Source: TK10-74A sp965217625 (lineage in GTDB: Bacteria; Chloroflexota; Dehalococcoidia; Bin125). From it: a stretch of DNA of 64,000 nucleotides. The position numbers and the translations under genes are program-made. Where the stretch lies: contig OZ244557.1 in the NCBI GenBank assembly GCA_965217625.1, positions 186,001-250,000 of the forward strand. The letters are read 5' to 3'. Positions 27,915 through 36,319 of this stretch are shown here, piece by piece. The notes beneath the pieces are model-generated. The model saw only the letters and a list, made by a program, of their open reading frames with translations. It did no database searches and was not told where the DNA came from. The number at the start of each line of letters is the position of its first letter. Positions within the stretch are counted from its first letter, which is position 1.

Positions 27915-30821
27915 TTAGGGGTCGCAGTCGGGGAGGGGGAGTTGGTCGAGGTCGTGGCTGTGGAGGTCGCGGAGGGCGGGGGGGATGCAGCCGGTCAGAC
28001 CAGGGTTGCCGCTCAGATGGAGATGCAATAGGTCGTCCAACTCCGCGAACGCCAGGGGGATTGGTCCACTCAGTTGGTTGTTGTGGAGCAAGAGGGATTC
28101 CAGGTGGCGCAGCGACCCCAGTTCCGCCGGAATCGGGCCCGTCAGTTGATTGTCGTTCATAATCAGAATTCCCAACTCCGGCATTGAGCCCAGCGTCGCC
28201 GGGATCGGACCGCTGAGTTGGTTATCGGGCAGATCCAGCCGGTATAGACGCGGCAGGGATCCAAGCTGTGCGGGGATTGGTCCCGTGAGTTGGTTGCCGC
28301 CCAAGTTCAAGTACTCGAGATGCCGCAGCGCCGCTAGTTCGACGGGAATCGGCCCACTCAGTTGGTTGTGAGCAAGATCCAACTGCCGCAAGTTGGGCAA
28401 GGATCCCAACTCCGAGGGGATCCCGCCCGTCAACTGGTTGCCGGCCAAACGCAGGGTCTTCAGGGTACCCAGGGAGCCGAGCGCCGCCGGGATCGCACCG
28501 CTGAGCAGGTTGTTCTGCAGACGCAGGAACTCCAGGGTGCCCAGGGATCCGAGCGCCGCCGGGATCGCGCCGCTGAGCAGGTTATCGTTGAGCGACAAGA
28601 TCTGCAGCCTGGGTAGGGACGCGAGTTCGGCGGGGATCGCTCCGCTCAACTGGTTGTCGCTTAGGTCCAGAACCGAGAGTTTGGGCAGCGATCCGAGTTG
28701 GGCGGGAATCACCCCGGTCAGTCGATTGCGGCCTAGGTACAAGATTTCCAGTGAGTCAAGCGAACTCAACTCTGCCGGGATCCCGCCCGTTAACTGGTTG
28801 CCGCTCAGGCTGAGGTGCGAAAGTTGGCTAAGGGATCCGAGCCATGCTGGGATCGCGCCGCTCAGCTGATTGCCGTTGAGCCCCAGGAGTCGCAGATCGC
28901 GCAGTGAGCGCAGCGCTGCCGGAATCGGGCCGCGCAGTTGGTTGTGGCTCAGACGCAGGTACTCCAACTCGTGCAGGGATCCCAGCGCTGCGGGGATCGG
29001 GCCAGTCAGCCGGTTGATCCCAAGCGACAGTGTCGTGAGATTGTGCAGGGTGCCCAGCGCCGCCGGGATGGGGCCGCCCAGTTGGTTGTCACTAAGGCCT
29101 AGGGAGGTGAGGTTGCGCAGAAATCCCAACTCCGCCGGGATTCCGCCTGTCAACCGGTTGTGCCCTAGGTACAGGGTCTCCAGGTCGCGCAGCGATGCCA
29201 GTTGCACGGGGATCGGCCCGGTCAGTTCGTTCGCGTCTAACTTCAGTGACCGCAGGGTTCTCATGGACCCCAGCCAGTCCGGGATCGGGCCCCTGAGATG
29301 GTTCCTGCGTAGGCTCAGATTCTCTAGCTTGCGCAGAGAGGCGAGTTCCGCCGGGATGGCGCCACTCAACTGGTTGAAGCCCAGCGACAGCTGGGTCAGA
29401 TTGCGCAGAGCCCCCAGCGCCGCCGGGATCGGGCCGCTGAGGTCGTTGCTGTCCAGATCCAGATACCGCAGCTTGCGCAGAGAGGCGAGCTCCGCCGGAA
29501 TGGTCCCACTCAACTGGTTGTAGTCCAGCGACAGTTCGGTCAGGTTGCGCAGCGCGCCAAGTGCTACGGGGATCGTCCCCGTCAGCTGGTTGCCGCGGAG
29601 CGACAGGGATTCGAGGTCGTGCAGCGCTCCGAGGTCCGGCGGGAGCAATCCCGTCAGTTCGTTGCGGCTGAGCCGCAAGACCCTCAGGCCCGTCAGGCCA
29701 GCCAGTTGCGGTGGAATTCGGCCCGTGAGACCACGCAAGTGCAAGTCCAGTCCGGAGACGCGTAGCGGCGTGCCCCCGACGATGAGCCCACCCCACTCCG
29801 CGATGGGAATGGCGGGATCCCAATTGAGGGGGGCGTCCCCTCGGAGCGTGTCCCGCGCGGCGAGCAGGGCGGCGCAATCCGAGACGAGGCCGGGGTTGTC
29901 GGCGGGGCTGGGCACGGCGACGCCGTTCTCGCAGGGCGGCGGGGGCGGCGGCGGCGGGCAGTCGGGCAGGGGCAGGTCGTCGAGGTCGTTGGAGGGGACG
30001 TCACGTAGCGCAAGCGGGACGCAGCCGCTAAGGCCGGGGTTGCGACTCAACTCCAGGTAGACCAAGTCTCCCAACTCCGCCAGCGCGGGCGGGATCGGAC
30101 CGCTGAGGTCGTTGCTGCGCAGATAGAGCGTGGTCAGGAAGCGCAGGGATGCGAGTTCGGCCGGAATCGGGCCGCTGAGTTGGTTGTGGGACAGGGCCAG
30201 ATTCCGGAGCGCGGACAGCGCCCCCAGTTCGGACGGGATCGAGCCGCTCAACTCGTTGCTCTGCAGCCACAGCGATTGCAGTTCCGGCAGGGAGCCCAGG
30301 GACGCGGGGATCGCGCCGCTGAGGCCGTTGTTGCTCAGCGCCAGGGACCGCAGCTTGCCCAGCGATCCCAGCGTCGCGGGGATCGGACCGCCCAGTTGGT
30401 TGTGGTGCAGCCAGAGGTACCACAGGCCGCGCATGTCCCCCAGCGCCGCGGGGATCGGGCCCGACAGTTGGTTGAAGGACAGATCGAGGCGCCAGAGCGC
30501 GTCCAGGCCCGCCAGTCGGGCTGGGATCTGACCCGTGAGACCGTGGCGTGCCAGATCGAGCGTTCGCACGCGCGGCGGCTCGCCGGAGACGCCGACGCCG
30601 TCCCATTCGCGAATCGGCACGGACGCGTCCCAGTTGAGAACAGCGTCGCCGGCGAGGGCGTCCTTCGCGGCCAGCAGGATGTTGCAGTCGGCTACGAGAG
30701 CGGGGTTGAGGACGGCCGTACCGTCCTCGCAGGTGGGGGGCGCGGCCTGGGCCGGGCCGGACGCGAGGCCGGCCAGCAGCAGCGCGGCGAACAAGAAGAA
30801 GGAGAGGGCGCACTTCCGCAC
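27915..30821 (-). CDS. Secreted LRR protein E, two modules
   Basis: The product has 968 residues. The signal peptide is MRKCALSFFLFAALLLAGLA with cleavage after AQAA. Module 1 has a shortened cap (CEDGTAVLNPALVADC, several residues missing relative to the others) and about 8 repeats, then NPGLSGCVPLAL and LPLPDC. After a proline run near residue 290 the second module (CENGVAVPSP) has about 25 repeats, the longest uninterrupted solenoid in the window, ending NPGLTGCIPPAL and LPLPDCDP. Two adjacent repeats near residues 755-800 (NLLSGAIPAALGSLGTLEFL and NLLSGAIPAALGSLGTLKTL) are almost identical, a sign of very recent unit duplication. The start is GTG 30821, next to GGTGATCC. Confidence 0.9.
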   Translation of the reverse strand: MRKCALSFFLFAALLLAGLASGPAQAAPPTCEDGTAVLNPALVADCNILLAAKDALAGDAVLNWDASVPIREWDGVGVSGEPPRVRTLDLARHGLTGQIPARLAGLDALWRLDLSFNQLSGPIPAALGDMRGLWYLWLHHNQLGGPIPATLGSLGKLRSLALSNNGLSGAIPASLGSLPELQSLWLQSNELSGSIPSELGALSALRNLALSHNQLSGPIPAELASLRFLTTLYLRSNDLSGPIPPALAELGDLVYLELSRNPGLSGCVPLALRDVPSNDLDDLPLPDCPPPPPPPPCENGVAVPSPADNPGLVSDCAALLAARDTLRGDAPLNWDPAIPIAEWGGLIVGGTPLRVSGLDLHLRGLTGRIPPQLAGLTGLRVLRLSRNELTGLLPPDLGALHDLESLSLRGNQLTGTIPVALGALRNLTELSLDYNQLSGTIPAELASLRKLRYLDLDSNDLSGPIPAALGALRNLTQLSLGFNQLSGAIPAELASLRKLENLSLRRNHLRGPIPDWLGSMRTLRSLKLDANELTGPIPVQLASLRDLETLYLGHNRLTGGIPAELGFLRNLTSLGLSDNQLGGPIPAALGTLHNLTTLSLGINRLTGPIPAALGSLHELEYLRLSHNQLRGPIPAALRSLRDLRLLGLNGNQLSGAIPAWLGSLSQLSHLSLSGNQLTGGIPAELSSLDSLEILYLGRNRLTGVIPAQLGSLPKLSVLDLSDNQLSGAIPAELASLPRLQILSLNDNLLSGAIPAALGSLGTLEFLRLQNNLLSGAIPAALGSLGTLKTLRLAGNQLTGGIPSELGSLPNLRQLDLAHNQLSGPIPVELAALRHLEYLNLGGNQLTGPIPAQLGSLPRLYRLDLPDNQLSGPIPATLGSMPELGILIMNDNQLTGPIPAELGSLRHLESLLLHNNQLSGPIPLAFAELDDLLHLHLSGNPGLTGCIPPALRDLHSHDLDQLPLPDCDP

Positions 30822-30867
30822 GGATCACCTCGGTCCGTACACGTCGCCCCTGCCCAGGGACACCGTA
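30822..30867 (-). promoter_or_regulatory. Promoter, leader and ribosome-binding site of LRR gene E
   Basis: On the minus strand: TACGGT (30867-30862), then GTCCCTGGGCAGGGGCGACG, then CCGAGGTGATCC up to the start codon. It carries the same leader core, GGGCAGGGGCGAC, as the plus-strand elements at 3301-3315 and 17664-17680. Confidence 0.55.
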
Positions 30868-30891
30868 CCGCATCGGGGGCAGGATGGCACG

Positions 30892-31916
30892 CTAGGGCGG
30901 ACAGTCCGGCAGACCGACCTCCCCCAGGTCATGGCGACGGACGTCGCGGAGCGACGGGGGGATGCAGCCGGTCAGGCCGGCGTTGCCGCTCAGCCGCAGC
31001 GACGTCAGGTCGGCGAGGGAGGCCAGCCCCGCGGGGATCGGGCCCGTGAGTTGGTTGCCGTCGAGGTGCAGGCGCTTGAGGCTGTGCAGGCCCGCGAACG
31101 AGGCGGGGATCGCGCCGCGCAGCTGGTTCCGCTCGAGCAACAGGTCGAGCACCTCGCTCAGCGACCCGAGCGCTGCCGGGATGAGCCCGCTCAGCTGGTT
31201 GTCGTGCAGCGAGAGGAGTCGCAGGACGTCCAGCGACCCCAACTCGGCCGGGATGCGGCCCGTCAGCTGGTTCTCGTGCAGCAGCAGGGAAACCAAGCCG
31301 GAGAGCGATCCCAGCGCCGGCGGGATCGCGCCCGTCAGTTGGTTGTCGAAGAGCCACAGGCGCTTGAGGGCGGGCAACGCCCCCAGTTCCGCCGGGATGC
31401 GGCCCGTGAGTTGGTTGTCGTGCAGCCAGATCTCGCGCAGGCTGCGCAGCGACCCCAGCGCGGGCGGGATCGACCCGCTGAGCTGGTTGGCGTCGAGCCA
31501 CAGCCGCTCCAGATGGCGCAGCGAGCCCAGCTCGGGCGGGATCGGCCCGGTGAGCCGGTTGTGGTGGAGGCCCAGCTCGCGAAACTCCCGGACGTTGCGA
31601 AGTGCGGCGCGATGCGGCCCGTGAGGCCGCGCGACCGCAGGTGCAGCTTCCACACGCGGGGCGGGTCGCCGCCCAGGCTGACGCCGTCCCACTCGGCGAT
31701 GGGCGTGTCGCCGCCCCAGTTGAGCGGCGTGCGGGCGCTGAACTGCGTCTTGGCGGCGAGCAGGTTGGCGCAGTCGATGACGAGGCCGCGGTTGGCATCG
31801 GGGTCGGCGACGACGATGCCGTTCTCGCAGGTGGGGGGTGCGGCGTGGGTCGGGCCGGCCGCCAGGCCGGCGAACAGCAGCGTGGCGAACAAGAAGGAGA
31901 AGGCGCACTTGCGCAT
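30892..31916 (-). pseudogene. LRR gene F, frameshifted in the first repeat
   Basis: From ATG 31916 the reading MRKCAFSFLFATLLFAGLAA, CENGIVVADPDANRGLVIDC, LNWGGDTPIAEWDGV and RGLTGRIAPHF is a normal signal peptide and cap. The frame then turns to nonsense near 31600. A different frame continues with ALRNVREFRELGLHHN and about 9 good repeats to the cap NAGLTGCIPPSL and GLPDCPP at 30892. Compared with the sister genes (RIAPQLGRLTALR), about 19 bases are missing at a GCA microhomology. The gene would have been the smallest family member, with one module of roughly 340 residues. It may be a true pseudogene, a phase-variable state or an assembly error. Confidence 0.8.
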
Positions 31917-31960
31917 GGATCACCTCGGTCCCGACGCCTCGCCCCTGCCCCGACAGCCTA
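31917..31960 (-). promoter_or_regulatory. Promoter, leader and ribosome-binding site of LRR gene F
   Basis: Minus strand: TAGGCT (31960-31955), GTCGGGGCAGGGGCGAGG, then CCGAGGTGATCC directly before ATG 31916. The element is intact although the gene is frameshifted. Confidence 0.55.
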
Positions 31961-32102
31961 CCCCCAATCCGACGCCGCGCCGGGCGCGTACTCTCCTCAT
32001 GAGTGCCCGCCCCCACGGCGACCACTTCCCCCACCGGCACGAGATGCGGTGATAACCTGCCCCCGACGACGGCGGACGGGGCCTACGAACGAGTGAGGAT
32101 CG

Positions 32103-33935
32103 ATGCGCGCCTTGTTGACCCACCCGACCACCCGAACTACCCGGACCACCGTGGCCGTCGCCCGCTGGGGCGCCGTCCCGCTGCTGATCCTGCTGCTGAC
32201 CCTCACCGCGGCGCTTGCGGCGGCGGCCTGCGGCGGCGGCGATGACGACGCCGACAGCACCGCCCGCGCGACCTCGGCCACGCGCGAAGATCGCGACGCC
32301 GACGCCGCGGCGGGCGCCCAGGCGGACGACGGCGATGCCGACGCCCAGAGTCAGAGCGAGGACCAGGACCAGAGCCAGCCCCAGGCCCAGGCCGAGCCGC
32401 AGGAGCGCGCGACTCCGGCCAGCGCCGGCCCCGCCGGCAACGACCTGCGCCTCGCCTTCTCCTCGCCGCTCACCCTCGACCCGGCGCTCACCACCAGCGT
32501 CTCCTCGGCCCGCTTCGTGGTCGAGATCTTCGGCGGCCTGCTCAGCCTCAGCCCGGACTTGCAGCTGATCCCCGACCTCGCCGAGGCGCTGCCCGAGTTC
32601 ACGCAGAACGACGACGGCACCGTCACCTACACCTTCAACCTGCGCCGCGACGCCCTCTTCCACAACGGCCGCCGCGTCCAGGCCGACGACGTCAAGTGGA
32701 GCATCGAGCGCCACGCCGCGCCCGAGACCTTCTCCCCCGTCGCGCCCGACTTCCTCAACGACATCATCGGCGCCGTCGACTACATGCGCGGCCGCGCCGA
32801 CGAGATCAGCGGCATCGAGGTGATCGACGACACCACCATCCAGATCACGATCGACTCGCCCAAGCCGTACTTCCTCTTCAAGCTCACCTACCCCACCGCC
32901 TTCGTCGTCGACCGCCAGCAGGTCGAGAACGACCCCCGCAACTGGGCCTCCAGCCCCAACGGCACCGGCCCCTTCGAGCTGGCCGAGTGGAACCTGGGCG
33001 AGGGGCTGATCCTCGAGCGCTGGGACCGCTACCACCTCGAGCCCGCGCTGGTCGACCGCGTGATCGTGCGCTTCGCCGGCGGCGGCCTCACCCAGTACGA
33101 GAACAACGAGGTCGATATCGCCGACATCGGCACCAACGACATCGAGCGCGCCCGCGACCCCAGCTCGGACCTCAACGCCGAGTTCGTCAGCCGCAACGAG
33201 CTGTCCGTCTTCTACATCGGCTTCAACACCCAGCAGCCGCCGTTCGACGACCGCGACGTGCGCCGCGCCCTGGCCATGGCGATCGACAAGCAGACCATCG
33301 CCGAGGTCGTGCTGCAGTCCATCGCGCCCGTCGCGCACGGCATCATCCCGCCCGGGCTGGCCGCCTTCGACGAGAACTTCGGCGGCCTGCCCTTCGACCC
33401 CGAACGCGCCAAGGAGCTGCTCGACGCCTCCTCGTACGCCGGCACGCCCTTCCTCGACAACATCCGCATCACCGTCCCCGGCGCCGGCGCGACGCCCGGC
33501 AACGTCATCGTCGCCATCCAGGACATGTGGAGCACGAACCTGGGCCTGCAGGTCGAGATCCAGCAGGTCGAGGCGGCCAACTTCTTCTCCGAACTCGACC
33601 AGGGGCTCTACCAGGCCTTCAGCCTGGGCTGGATCCTCGACTACCCGGACCCGGAGAACATCGTCGACCTGCTCTTCCACTCCGCCTCGCTGCAGAACAA
33701 CCCCGCCTACCAGAGCGATGAACTGGACGCCCTCGTCGAGGAGGCGCGCGGCGAACTCGACGCCGACCGCCGCATCGAGCTCTACCGCGAGGCCGAGCGC
33801 GTGATCATCGAGGACGCGCCCTGGGCGCCGCTGTTCTTCGGCACCGCCAACCAGGTCATCAAGCCCTATGTGACCGGCTACGTGCCGCCGCGCTCGATCA
33901 TTCCGCACCTGCGCTACATCGGTCTCGAGCAGTAG
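32103..33935 (+). CDS. Peptide ABC transporter substrate-binding lipoprotein
   Basis: The product has 610 residues and belongs to the SBP_bac_5 (DppA/OppA) family. A hydrophobic signal (VPLLILLLTLTAALAAAACG) ends in a lipobox with the acylated Cys near residue 43. It is followed by an acidic, low-complexity spacer (Asp/Glu/Gln-rich, to about residue 105) that would tether the binding domain to the membrane. The binding domain has NDLRLAFSSPLTLDPALTTS, GTVTYTFNLRRDALFHNG, NGTGPFEL and a C-terminal PDPENIVDLLFHSAS. It captures peptides or similar ligands for the two permeases that follow. A TAACCT box lies at 32053-32058. Confidence 0.9.
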   Translation: MRALLTHPTTRTTRTTVAVARWGAVPLLILLLTLTAALAAAACGGGDDDADSTARATSATREDRDADAAAGAQADDGDADAQSQSEDQDQSQPQAQAEPQERATPASAGPAGNDLRLAFSSPLTLDPALTTSVSSARFVVEIFGGLLSLSPDLQLIPDLAEALPEFTQNDDGTVTYTFNLRRDALFHNGRRVQADDVKWSIERHAAPETFSPVAPDFLNDIIGAVDYMRGRADEISGIEVIDDTTIQITIDSPKPYFLFKLTYPTAFVVDRQQVENDPRNWASSPNGTGPFELAEWNLGEGLILERWDRYHLEPALVDRVIVRFAGGGLTQYENNEVDIADIGTNDIERARDPSSDLNAEFVSRNELSVFYIGFNTQQPPFDDRDVRRALAMAIDKQTIAEVVLQSIAPVAHGIIPPGLAAFDENFGGLPFDPERAKELLDASSYAGTPFLDNIRITVPGAGATPGNVIVAIQDMWSTNLGLQVEIQQVEAANFFSELDQGLYQAFSLGWILDYPDPENIVDLLFHSASLQNNPAYQSDELDALVEEARGELDADRRIELYREAERVIIEDAPWAPLFFGTANQVIKPYVTGYVPPRSIIPHLRYIGLEQ

Positions 33936-34003
33936 CGCCGCCGTCCGGCGGGCGCCCCGCGCGCCCGCCGGGCCCACCACGCGGCCGGGGGAGGGGACGG
34001 CGC

Positions 34004-34987
34004 ATGAGTTCCAGCCTCTGGGTCTTCATCGCCCGCCGCATCGCCATCGCCCCCATCACGCTCTTCGCAGTGCTGCTCGTCACCTTCGCGCTGACGCAGG
34101 TCGCCCCCGGCGACCCCGTCCGCATCATCACCGGCCAGCGCACCCCCGACCCCGAGCGCGCCGAGCTGATCCGCGAGGAGTTCGGGCTCAACGGCTCCTT
34201 CGCGGAGCGCTTCGGCAACTACGTGGTGGGCTTCGTGCAGGGCGACCTGGGCCTCTCGTACTTCAACCGCAGCCCCCAGCGCACCGTCCAGGAGCTGCTG
34301 GGTGAGCGCATCTGGGTCTCCGCCCAGCTCGGCCTGATCTCCCTGGCGCTCACCTATCTCTTGGGCATCCCCATGGGCGTCTTCGCCGCCCTGCACCGCG
34401 GCGACTGGAAGGACCCCGGCCTGATCGGCGGGCTGATGGTGTTCAGCGCCATCCCCTCGCTCGTCTTCCTGCCGCTCTTCGCCTGGCTGCTGGTCTTCCA
34501 GCTCGACGCCGTCTTCCTCCTATTCGGCTTCGACATCCCCGCCGTCTGGGTGCCCGGCGACCCCGCCTCCTACCTGATCCCGGTGGTCGTGCTCACCCTG
34601 CCCGGCCTGGCGGGCATGGCCCGCTTCGTGCGCGTCAGCGTGCTCACCGTGATCGATGAGGACTACGTGCGCACCGCCCGCGCCAAGGGGCTGGGCCAGC
34701 GCGCCGTCGTCTACGGGCACGTGCTGCGCAACGCCCTGCTGCCGCTCTCGACCGTGATGGGGCTCAGCATCGTCGGCGTCGTCGGCGGCGCGATCATCGT
34801 CGAGACGCTCTACGGCGTGCCCGGCATCGGCGCCTTCATCTTCCAGTCGGTGCTGCAGCGCGATTTCAACGTCCTGCTCGGCTTCACGATGCTCGTCGCC
34901 ACGCTGCTGATCGCCTCCAACCTCATCGTCGACATCTGCTACGTCTTCATCGACCCCCGCATCCGCTACACCCGGCGATCCGCATGA
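34004..34987 (+). CDS. Peptide ABC transporter permease, DppB type
   Basis: The product has 327 residues with six predicted membrane segments. The N-terminus IARRIAIAPITLFAVLLVTF and TQVAPGDP are typical of DppB/OppB. The cytoplasmic EAA loop reads RFVRVSVLTVIDEDYVRTAR and AKGLGQRAVVYGHVLRNALL, the contact surface for the ATPases. The end IDPRIRY is standard. It lies 68 bp after the binding-protein gene and overlaps the next permease by ATGA. No ATPase gene (DppD/DppF type) is found downstream, so ATPases must be supplied from elsewhere. Confidence 0.92.
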   Translation: MSSSLWVFIARRIAIAPITLFAVLLVTFALTQVAPGDPVRIITGQRTPDPERAELIREEFGLNGSFAERFGNYVVGFVQGDLGLSYFNRSPQRTVQELLGERIWVSAQLGLISLALTYLLGIPMGVFAALHRGDWKDPGLIGGLMVFSAIPSLVFLPLFAWLLVFQLDAVFLLFGFDIPAVWVPGDPASYLIPVVVLTLPGLAGMARFVRVSVLTVIDEDYVRTARAKGLGQRAVVYGHVLRNALLPLSTVMGLSIVGVVGGAIIVETLYGVPGIGAFIFQSVLQRDFNVLLGFTMLVATLLIASNLIVDICYVFIDPRIRYTRRSA

Positions 34988-36159
34988 GCGCCCGCGAGAC
35001 GACCTCCCGCTCGCGCCGCAGCGGCGCCCAGGCCGGCCTCGACCGCGTCCGCTCCGAGTCGCCCTGGCGTCGCGCCCTGCGCTCGCTGTTCAAGAAGCGC
35101 GTCGCCGTCGTCGCGCTGCTGGCCATCGTCGTCATCTATGGCGCCGGCACCTACACCTTCCTCGACGCCTTCGGCGCCCCCACCGGGCTCCAGGATCCCA
35201 CCAAGACCAACCTCACCCTGCGACGCCCCATCCGCGAGGGCGAACTGCTGGGCGACTTCGTCGCCCGCTACGGCGTCTCCGTCGAGACCGCCGCCCGGCT
35301 CAACCCCGAGCTCGCCGACGAGGCCGGCCCCTTCACCGAGGCCACGCTCCTGCCCGACGGCACCCAGATCGTCCTCCAGCTCGACGCCGCCCTCCAGCCC
35401 CCCTCCGCCGAGCATTGGTTCGGCACCGATCGCACCGGCCGCGACCTGTTCAGTCAGGCCCTCTTCTCGGCCCGCACCACGATCGTCATGACGATCATCG
35501 TCTTCCTGCTCGGCAGCCTCTTCATGGGCCTCGGCCTGGGCCTGCTGGCCGGCTACGCCGGCGGCTGGATCGACCAGCTGATCATGCGCATCGGCGACGT
35601 CATCCTGGGCATCCCCGGCCTGCTCGTGCTGATCGTCGTCAGCTCCGCCTTCCGCGAGCGCTGGACGGAGGCCTTCACCGACATCGACACCTTCTTCGGC
35701 GGCAGCTTCTTCATCGAGCAGGGCGTCGACCACATCACCTTGCTCGTCGTCGCGCTTACCTTCTTCGGCTGGGTCGACACCGCCCGCTTCGTCCGCGCCC
35801 AGACGCTCTCCCTGCGTGAGGCCGACTTCATCCTCGCCGCCGAGTCCATCGGCGCGCGCACGCCGCGCATCCTCGTGCGTCACCTCTTCCCGGGCATCCT
35901 GCCCTGGATCATCGTGGGGCTCTCCGCGACCTTCGCCGGCGTGGCCGGCGCCGAGGTCGTGCTGACCTTCCTCGGCATCGGCATCCAGCCGCCGACGGCC
36001 TCCTTCGGTGCGATGATCGCCGACGCCGGCGGCATCCGCACCTTCAGCCTGCACCCCCACCTCTTGCTCGTGCCCGGCGTCACCGTCGCCGTGATCATCT
36101 TCTCCTTCAACCTGCTCGGCGACGCCGTCAACGACGTCGTCAACCCCCGCGGCCGCTGA
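34984..36159 (+). CDS. Peptide ABC transporter permease, DppC type, with LysM-like insert
   Basis: The product has 391 residues, about 90 more than usual for DppC. After a first membrane helix (about residues 38-56) comes an extracytoplasmic insert. Residues 84-131 read REGELLGDFVARYGVSVETA, ARLNPEL and LLPDGTQIVL, closely following the LysM pattern (GD-LxxIAxRYGVSVxxLxxLNP, then G-x-x-L/I-V). The normal permease resumes at EHWFGTDRTGRDLFSQAL. The EAA loop is RFVRAQTLSLREADFILAAE and SIGARTPRILVRHL, and the end VVNPRGR is standard. A peptidoglycan-binding-like module in a permease loop is unusual; it could hold the importer near the wall or capture muropeptides (inference). Confidence 0.88.
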   Translation: MSARETTSRSRRSGAQAGLDRVRSESPWRRALRSLFKKRVAVVALLAIVVIYGAGTYTFLDAFGAPTGLQDPTKTNLTLRRPIREGELLGDFVARYGVSVETAARLNPELADEAGPFTEATLLPDGTQIVLQLDAALQPPSAEHWFGTDRTGRDLFSQALFSARTTIVMTIIVFLLGSLFMGLGLGLLAGYAGGWIDQLIMRIGDVILGIPGLLVLIVVSSAFRERWTEAFTDIDTFFGGSFFIEQGVDHITLLVVALTFFGWVDTARFVRAQTLSLREADFILAAESIGARTPRILVRHLFPGILPWIIVGLSATFAGVAGAEVVLTFLGIGIQPPTASFGAMIADAGGIRTFSLHPHLLLVPGVTVAVIIFSFNLLGDAVNDVVNPRGR

Positions 36160-36220
36160 GGCACCCGTGGTCTCTGACGTTCGGCCTACGCACGCCGCCC
36201 TGGGCCGGGCCCGAGCCCTT

Positions 36221-36229
36221 GATATACTG
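36221..36229 (+). promoter_or_regulatory. Extended -10 promoter before tig
   Basis: TGATATACT gives TGN followed by TATACT (36224-36229), an extended -10 box. No good -35 is seen 17 bp upstream. A leader of about 85 nt with repeated CGAACAACGCC-type text separates it from tig. Confidence 0.45.
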
Positions 36230-36319
36230 ACCCGCACTGCTCGCCACTGAAGCTCGAACAACGCCAGCCGAACAACGCCCGCCGAACGAAGCAAGCCAAC
36301 AACACATGTCTCACGCCGC

